From positions 1-43,560 of IMG/VR virus record IMGVR_UViG_3300032205_000006: DNA of 43,560 nt. One strand, written 5' to 3'. This DNA comes from a virus. The translations under genes and the position numbers were made by a program. Positions 38,655 through 43,560 of the stretch are shown in pieces (the stretch's first letter is position 1; each line of letters starts with the position of its first letter). The notes beneath the pieces were generated by a model. That model saw only the letters and a program-made list of their open reading frames with translations, did no database searches and had not been told where the DNA came from.

Positions 38655-39898
38655 GCTTCCTGTGCTCCCTTGGTGTGGTGGTGCGTGTTGCTGATTGGCA
38701 ACTCGCTCTTGCGCTTCCCGTTCGCTGTCCCGGAGGGGACGAACGGGAGCGAGTTCTGCTTCTCGACCAGATCGAGCAGGTCGAGCAGCGTGGTCAGTTG
38801 ATCATCGTCCTGGATCTTCTTCGGACTCGGCAGGTCGTCGGGCCAGCGCTGCATCAGCATCTCACGGGCCTTGGGGTACTTGCCGATCTGTGCGATGCGT
38901 TGCTTGGCCCAGTCGTGCATCTGCTCGAAGACGGTGGGCATCGGCATCATCTGGTCCTCGACGAACGTGCCACCGGGTCGGAGTTCAGTGGAGACTTCGG
39001 TGCTGTAGACAACGACTGCTTCCGGCGCCTCGATGAGGTGTTCGTCGTAGCCGATGTCCTGGCCCCGCTTCCACTGGCGGTCCCACTCCTTCACCTCGTG
39101 GCACAGCAGCGCCCCTTTCAGGCCGACGCCCACCGAGCACCAGATCATCCGGCACTTGGCCTTGCCCACCGGCAGGTGCACGAGGATCGTCCACTGCTGG
39201 TTGATCGGTGGGGTGTCCTGGCGCAGGTTCGTCTCGACGTCGTAGAACGTCCCGTCGGCGTAGATCGCCATCTGCACGCAGTAGCCGGGCAGGCTGAAGT
39301 CGAGCTTCTGCCCGGTCTTCAGGTCCCCGAGGATGAGTTCTCCTGCCGGGATGATCGTGCCGTCGGGCGCCTTCAGCGGCCTGCACGTCCGGTAGATGCG
39401 ATCGGCCGTGCCCGCAGCCCGGAAGCTGTCGTTGCACATCTTCACTTCGATGTACTCGGAGATCAGGCCGTAGGTGCACAGGCTGTCGACGTAGGCGTCG
39501 AGATCGTCGGCGTACTGGTCCGGGATGTCGAACATGTCCTTCTGATCCTCGACCCTGGCGGTCATGGCGTGCAGCGCCGTGCCGGTGTCGGCTGCCTCGT
39601 TGGCTGCCCCCTTGTCGAGCGCCTTCTCCCGCAGGTTCTTGAAGCCCTCCCGATCCCCGTCCTTCAGCGACAGCAGCTGCGCCTGCATGGCCGGGGAACC
39701 GGCGACACCGAGCATGGCCTTGTTGATCTTCCAGTCATTGAGGGCGAAGGAGTTGTCGAGCACCTTGGCGTAGCTGGACGGTCGCGAGTAGCGCAGCCAC
39801 TTGGTGGGGTCTGCCGGGTCGCTGACCATCGGCGCGCCATTGGCTCGACGGTAGTCACCCTTGTTCTCGTGCTCGTCTGCGAAATCTTCCAGGTCCAT
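38651..39898 (-). CDS. RecB/Cas4-like PD-(D/E)XK exonuclease
   Basis: 415 residues from ATG 39898. Conserved elements in order: TGTALHAMTA with His110, a helix with SEYIEVKM (Glu151), GTADRI with Asp166, LILGDLKTGQ with Asp192 and Lys194, and QMAIYA (Gln209, Tyr213). This is the RecB-family nuclease signature. With the SSB-like and RuvC-like neighbours it probably handles recombination ends or host DNA breakdown. No Cys cluster, so an iron-sulphur Cas4 is unlikely. Confidence 0.85.
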   Translation of the reverse strand: MDLEDFADEHENKGDYRRANGAPMVSDPADPTKWLRYSRPSSYAKVLDNSFALNDWKINKAMLGVAGSPAMQAQLLSLKDGDREGFKNLREKALDKGAANEAADTGTALHAMTARVEDQKDMFDIPDQYADDLDAYVDSLCTYGLISEYIEVKMCNDSFRAAGTADRIYRTCRPLKAPDGTIIPAGELILGDLKTGQKLDFSLPGYCVQMAIYADGTFYDVETNLRQDTPPINQQWTILVHLPVGKAKCRMIWCSVGVGLKGALLCHEVKEWDRQWKRGQDIGYDEHLIEAPEAVVVYSTEVSTELRPGGTFVEDQMMPMPTVFEQMHDWAKQRIAQIGKYPKAREMLMQRWPDDLPSPKKIQDDDQLTTLLDLLDLVEKQNSLPFVPSGTANGKRKSELPISNTHHHTKGAQEA

Positions 39899-40140
39899 CA
39901 GCCGATCACCTCGAAGCGCACGATGATGTTGGTGTCGTCGCAGACGAAGTTCTGCCAGCCGAGTTCGGCCAACGGTCCGTAGACCACCATCAACTCATTG
40001 GCGTAGGTGCGATCGCCGTGCTCCTCGGCGTACCACTCCTCCCATTTCTCGGGAGCGACGAGGGCCACGACACAGCCTTCCTGCGTCGCCTTCCCCGCAC
40101 AGACCATCAGGTCGTGGGTGACCTCGACCAGCGACTTCAC
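39898..40140 (-). CDS. Unknown 80-aa protein
   Basis: ATG 40140 (ATGA overlap) to a TGA that overlaps the nuclease start. Contains EKWEEWYAEEHGDRTY, then an alternating stretch (NIIVRFEVIG). Probably small alpha/beta; no motif recognised. In the recombination block by position. Confidence 0.7.
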   Translation of the reverse strand: MKSLVEVTHDLMVCAGKATQEGCVVALVAPEKWEEWYAEEHGDRTYANELMVVYGPLAELGWQNFVCDDTNIIVRFEVIG

Positions 40141-40304
40141 GGTGCGGCCTCCAAGATCTCGCTGGCGTAGGCGTCGAAGATGCGTACGACCATCGGATCG
40201 TCGATCTGGCAGAGGGTCAACAGCATCCGGGCCATCAGCTGCTCGCTGGGATTGCCGTGCTCCTCATAGCGCTGCAGACAGGCTTGCCACAGTTCGATCG
40301 TCAC
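40137..40304 (-). CDS. 55-aa helical protein, GTG start
   Basis: GTG 40304 overlaps the resolvase stop as GTGA. Product is all-helical (residues 3-50), mildly acidic, without Cys pairs. No recognised family. The longer open frame further upstream runs inside the resolvase gene and is a shadow. Confidence 0.65.
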   Translation of the reverse strand: MTIELWQACLQRYEEHGNPSEQLMARMLLTLCQIDDPMVVRIFDAYASEILEAAP

Positions 40305-40783
40305 TTCGCCTCCAGCCCCTCGCTGTACAGAGCGAACTCGTTGAACGTCCCGTAGCGGGCGATCAGGCACGCCTCGGCCAGGCCGTCGTCCTTGACCCGC
40401 TTGAAGCGGTCCCCGAACTCGGGGAACAACTCCCTGGCCAAGCCACGGCTGGCCGACTTGTCCTTGCCAATCAGGCCCATCTTGCGCTTCCACGCCTGCG
40501 GGCGGACCCGCACCAGGCGGAACTGGTTGGCGGTCACTGCACCAATGACGATCCCAGTGTTCAGCCCGAGGCTGAAGCTGGAGATGCTCCCGTTCTTCGG
40601 CATCGGCTGGGTGTCTTCGAGGTAGACGGCGTCGGGTTCCCACAGGGTGAGCAACTCGTCGATGCCCATCCCGTCGGCTCGGCCGTCGTGGACCGGCATC
40701 GGCTCGACTGCGACCAGCTTGCCTTTGTGGATGCAGGCCAACCCACCGGTGATTCCTGGATCGATGCCCACGATGACTGTCAT
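40301..40783 (-). CDS. RuvC-like Holliday junction resolvase
   Basis: 160 residues from ATG 40783. RNase H-fold nuclease with Asp8 in GIDPGITGG, Glu56 in YLEDTQP, and Asp132/Asp133 with Glu138 in KDDGLAEACL, the acidic set of RuvC. RPQAWKRKMGL is a typical basic segment. It cuts four-way DNA junctions before packaging or in recombination. Start overlaps the ribbon-helix-helix gene by ATGA. Confidence 0.88.
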   Translation of the reverse strand: MTVIVGIDPGITGGLACIHKGKLVAVEPMPVHDGRADGMGIDELLTLWEPDAVYLEDTQPMPKNGSISSFSLGLNTGIVIGAVTANQFRLVRVRPQAWKRKMGLIGKDKSASRGLARELFPEFGDRFKRVKDDGLAEACLIARYGTFNEFALYSEGLEAK

Positions 40784-41064
40784 TCCGCTGCCTCGTCGAT
40801 CTCATTCAACGGGGTGGCGTAGCCCCACTTGTAGTCCTCCGGGGGCCAGTCACCGAGCTTCGGTGGCTTGCGTGGCGGGACCACCGTCAGGATCGCCCCG
40901 ATGACGACGGAATGCAGCGACTTGCCGTGCTCGTCGCAGTAGTCGTACAGCTGTTCGCGATACCAGTGGGGGATCAACACGTTCAGCTGGACCCGACGTT
41001 CGCGGGGGTCCTTGGGCGGGGCGGCTGGGCGAGGGTATCCCCGGACTCCGGATCGGCGTGGCAT
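40780..41064 (-). CDS. Ribbon-helix-helix-like regulator, leaderless mRNA
   Basis: 94 residues from ATG 41064, which lies 6 bases after the -10 box, so the mRNA probably starts at or next to the ATG. An earlier ATG at 41094 lies between -35 and -10 and cannot be used from this promoter. Basic Pro-rich N-terminus; residues 25-60 have RRVQLNVLIPHWYREQLYDYCDEHGKS ... in pieces fitting a ribbon-helix-helix fold (strand RVQLNVLI, then two helices). First gene of the leftward array. It could repress its own promoter. Confidence 0.7.
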   Translation of the reverse strand: MPRRSGVRGYPRPAAPPKDPRERRVQLNVLIPHWYREQLYDYCDEHGKSLHSVVIGAILTVVPPRKPPKLGDWPPEDYKWGYATPLNEIDEAAE

Positions 41065-41070
41065 GTAGTC

Positions 41071-41099
41071 ACTATACTTAATGCTATGATCCATGTCAA
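41071..41099 (-). promoter_or_regulatory. Leftward promoter, near-perfect sigma-70 type
   Basis: On the minus strand: TTGACA (41099-41094), a 17-base spacer, TATAGT (41076-41071), then GACTAC and the ATG at 41064. The -35 box is perfect, and the -10 differs from TATAAT by one base. It is the clearest promoter in the window and could drive the whole 30-kb leftward array. Confidence 0.85.
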
Positions 41100-41152
41100 G
41101 GGTCGACCTGGACCATCACGAGAAGTAGTGTCGCGCACACCCCATCAAAGCG

Positions 41153-41182
41153 AAGGGCCGGTGGTTCACGCCACCGACCCTT
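41153..41182. other. Hairpin in the divergent intergenic region
   Basis: The arms 41153-41164 and 41171-41182 pair over 12 positions: perfect on the minus strand (one G-U), one C-A mismatch on the plus strand; loop of 6 bases. It lies between the leftward promoter and the primase gene. It could insulate the promoter from other transcription or structure the primase leader. No long T tract on either side. The rest of 41100-41253 shows no clear gene or rightward promoter. Confidence 0.6.
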
Positions 41183-41253
41183 CATTCAGCCCCTCGGAAA
41201 GGCTCGAACGTGGATAACCGTAACACGACCAGTGCAAACCTGAGCGGACCACC

Positions 41254-43527
41254 GTGACCGCCGTGGCAGCAGTACCCAATGAACGCCTGCGCCTGGCGAT
41301 GATCGCCGGGCAACTGGGCTACAAGATCTTCCCACTGAAGCCGAACACCAAGGAACCGGCGACCCGCCACGGCTTCAAGGACGCCACCAGCGATGTCGAG
41401 CAGATCGACGCCTGGTGGTTCGAGAACCCGGACTACAACATCGGCCTGGCCACCGGGATGCAGGACAACGGCCTGTTCATCGCCGTCATCGACGTCGACG
41501 CCAAGCACGGCGGAGTCCTGGCCTGGAAGCAGCTGATGCGCGACAACGGCGGCGCCTGGCAGCGCTACATGCCGATCCACAAGACGCCCCGCTCCGGCTT
41601 CCACATCTTCGGCCAGGTCGATCCCGACCTGCACCTGAACGCCGCCAACGGCTTCCCCAGGGGCATCGACACCCGTGGTGAGGGCGGCTACGTGGTCCTG
41701 CCGGACTCGGTGTTCATCGACACGGAGACGGGGGAGATCGGCTCGTACACGATGACGCCGAACAACCTGTGGCAGACGGAGACGGGGGCGTTCCCGGAGT
41801 ACGTGATCACGATCTGGCAGTCCGGGCCGCAGCGCATCTCCCTGGAGCGCCATCCGTCGTCACAGGTCGACGAGGACGGCCCCCTGGCGTGGATGAAGGC
41901 CAACATCGACTGGTTCGCTGAACTCGAACGGGACGGCTTCACGATCGAGGCTGACTTCGGCGGAGAGGTGCGCTGGACCAGGCCGGGCAAGACCAGGGGC
42001 ACCAGCCTGAGCCTGCACCTGGACGGCAACGGCTGCGTCGTGGTGTGGTCGGAGAACTGCCCGGAGTGGATGACGGACCGGCGCTGTGGCCAGCCGACGT
42101 CGGACGGTCACTGGTCGCTGAACGGCTTCCAGTACATCTGCGCTCGGGACTACGGCGGAGACATCGCTGAGGCCATGTCGGCCATCCGGCGGGAGTTCAT
42201 GCCCCGCCCGACGCCCGAGCCAGAGCGGGCGGAACCGACGCCGAACGAGAGCGAGGCCGACGGTAGCCCGATCGACGCCATGTGCCTGCCGGAGGCGTTC
42301 TGGACAGCCCGGCCGTGGCTGACCCACCTGCGCCAGTCGGCGTGGTCGGTCGGATCAGTGCCGGAATCAGTGCTGTCAACAGTGATCGCCCGGATCGCCA
42401 CGATGACGTCGCCCAAGTGGATGATCCCGGCGATCCTGCACCGCCAGGCGACGTTCGACCTGATCACGGTGCTGGTCGGGCACACCGGCAGCGGCAAGTC
42501 GGGCCCGATGGGCAGGGCCGAGGACATCCTCCCGTGCAAGTGGCCTGATCGCCGGTTCGGGCTGGGCATCCCCTCGGGGGAGGGGATCATCGAGTCGTAC
42601 TACGGGATGAAGAACGTGGCGCCGCCGAACGAGAAGCCGAAGATGGAGCGAGCCAAGGTCTACGAAGGCATCCACTTCACGGTCGACGAGGGTGGCATCC
42701 TGGCGACCCTCGCTGGGCGTGGCGGCTGGACCGGCGTCGATCGCATCCTGACGGCCTGGTCGGGCGGCAACCTGTCGACGCCGAACGCCAAGGCGGAGAC
42801 GTTCAGGCACGTCGAGCGGGGGACCTACCGCTTCGCCATGACGATGGCGATCCAGATCGAACTGGCCGACGGGCTGTGGGCGAACAACAACCTGGCGCAG
42901 GGATTCACCGGTCGCCTGACCATGTTCAGCGGGCTGAGCCGGACCGTGCCGGACGAGGCGGACTGGCCAGAAGACCCCGGCCCGCTGCAGCTGCATCTCC
43001 CACGGGAGGTGTATCCGAAGACGCTGTCCTATCCGGCGTGGTTCGTCAGCGAGGTGCGTCGGGATGACGCCGAACGGAAGCGATCCCTCGTCGATCCCGA
43101 CCCGTTGGGGGCGCACCGGAACCTCATGCGCTGCAAATTGGCGGGGATCATGGCATTGATCGAGGGGCGGTTCGACGTCGACGATCTGGATATCGAATTG
43201 GCCACCAACATCGTCGACGCATCGGACCGGATCAGGGCTTGGCTCATGACCCGAGCACGGTCCGTAGGAGAGCGCACCTTCCTGGACGCAGCAGAGCGTC
43301 GAGGGGTGGCCATCGCCCTCGAATCGGACGCTCGTGACCGCCGCATCCTGGGCAACACGGTCGACGTCATCAGCAGCAAGTTGAAGCAGCGGGACATGTC
43401 GACGAAGGAGCTTCGGGGGTCCCTGACCCCGTCGAAGAAGCCGTACACCAAGGACGCCTTGGAGGTGCTCGTTGGGCTCGGCAAGATCGAGGGTGGAGAC
43501 GGTCGGAAGTGGCACTGGATCGGCTAG
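41254..43527 (+). CDS. Primase-polymerase fused to helicase-like ATPase
   Basis: 757 residues from GTG 41254; the ribosome site is weak. Residues 1-160 form a bifunctional primase/polymerase (Prim-Pol) domain: FPLKPNTKEPA (26-36), the catalytic acids Asp80 and Asp82 in VIDVDAKHGG, His117 in SGFHIFG, and GIDTRGEGGYVVLP (137-150). A middle domain (about 215-330) links to an ATPase: GHTGSGKS (409-416, Lys415) and Walker B TVDEGG (Asp478, Glu479), then helicase-like motifs with RFAMTMAIQ. The C-terminus has a small winged-helix-like end. It primes, and may extend, phage DNA and unwind it. No separate polymerase is visible. Confidence 0.87.
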   Translation: MTAVAAVPNERLRLAMIAGQLGYKIFPLKPNTKEPATRHGFKDATSDVEQIDAWWFENPDYNIGLATGMQDNGLFIAVIDVDAKHGGVLAWKQLMRDNGGAWQRYMPIHKTPRSGFHIFGQVDPDLHLNAANGFPRGIDTRGEGGYVVLPDSVFIDTETGEIGSYTMTPNNLWQTETGAFPEYVITIWQSGPQRISLERHPSSQVDEDGPLAWMKANIDWFAELERDGFTIEADFGGEVRWTRPGKTRGTSLSLHLDGNGCVVVWSENCPEWMTDRRCGQPTSDGHWSLNGFQYICARDYGGDIAEAMSAIRREFMPRPTPEPERAEPTPNESEADGSPIDAMCLPEAFWTARPWLTHLRQSAWSVGSVPESVLSTVIARIATMTSPKWMIPAILHRQATFDLITVLVGHTGSGKSGPMGRAEDILPCKWPDRRFGLGIPSGEGIIESYYGMKNVAPPNEKPKMERAKVYEGIHFTVDEGGILATLAGRGGWTGVDRILTAWSGGNLSTPNAKAETFRHVERGTYRFAMTMAIQIELADGLWANNNLAQGFTGRLTMFSGLSRTVPDEADWPEDPGPLQLHLPREVYPKTLSYPAWFVSEVRRDDAERKRSLVDPDPLGAHRNLMRCKLAGIMALIEGRFDVDDLDIELATNIVDASDRIRAWLMTRARSVGERTFLDAAERRGVAIALESDARDRRILGNTVDVISSKLKQRDMSTKELRGSLTPSKKPYTKDALEVLVGLGKIEGGDGRKWHWIG

Positions 43528-43560
43528 GGGGGGACGGGGGGGACGTGTGCCCCCCCCCCC
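43528..43560. other. G7/G7/C11 tract at the window end
   Basis: Right after the primase stop come two runs of seven G and eleven C at the edge. The second G run (43536-43542) can pair with the C run around ACGTGTG, a GC-only hairpin. It may be a terminator, a sequencing-hard boundary, or where a circular assembly was opened. I cannot see what follows. Confidence 0.5.

Noticed and set aside
41065-41094. ATG 41094 as start of the ribbon-helix-helix gene
   Set aside because: It lies between the -35 and -10 boxes of the only good promoter, so it would not be in the transcript.
1-43560. Integrase, attachment site, CRISPR array, tRNA or toxin-antitoxin pair
   Set aside because: None seen on reading both strands. 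Without these the phage is read as lytic, though sequence outside the window could change this.

Overview
The window reads as most or all of a tailed double-stranded DNA phage genome, probably a podovirus-like virus of a high-GC actinobacterium. What is seen: a complete morphogenesis set (small and large terminase, portal, scaffold, capsid, connector, tail collar, tail fibres), a 2514-residue virion protein, and no tape measure, tail tube, tail sheath, integrase, excisionase, tRNA or DNA polymerase. The actinobacterial host is an inference from base composition, strong AAGGAGG ribosome binding sites, Cys/His micro-proteins and a secreted lysozyme-like protein of an actinobacterial type. I cannot name the species. 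The last bases are a C tract that may be the point where a circular or terminally redundant contig was cut.

Layout. (1) 1-10230, plus strand: an AT-rich first gene of unknown function, then small early genes in blocks, a secreted lysozyme-like protein, a classic AAA+ ATPase, a C2H2 zinc-finger protein, a tight run of Cys-rich micro-proteins, and a lysis block (amidase plus membrane micro-proteins). (2) 10235-41064, minus strand: one long, densely overlapping array that runs leftwards from a near-perfect sigma-70-type promoter at 41071-41099. Its order is ribbon-helix-helix protein, RuvC-like resolvase, two small genes, RecB/Cas4-like nuclease, ssDNA-binding-like protein, HNH nuclease, TerS, five tail-fibre genes, TerL, portal, scaffold, capsid, connector, tail and ejection proteins, and two small distal genes. 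(3) 41254-43527, plus strand: a primase-polymerase fused to a helicase-like ATPase.

The genes make a lytic programme. The two plus-strand arms supply takeover, replication priming and lysis, and the minus arm supplies recombination, DNA processing and the virion. The plus and minus arms meet tail to tail at about 10.23 kb and diverge at about 41.1 kb.

The feature that best deserves attention is a family of 18-bp palindromes, CAATTATCC-NN-ATAATTG. There are six intact copies and one degenerate copy, all outside genes and all with the same loop orientation although they lie in both transcription arms. Three of them are followed by a strong UUCG-tetraloop hairpin. Other unusual points are three adjacent unrelated micro-genes with the same 3' end (PDEVD tail), an ADP-ribosyltransferase-like segment inside the giant virion protein, a connector gene that seems to start at ATC, and a leaderless ribbon-helix-helix gene.
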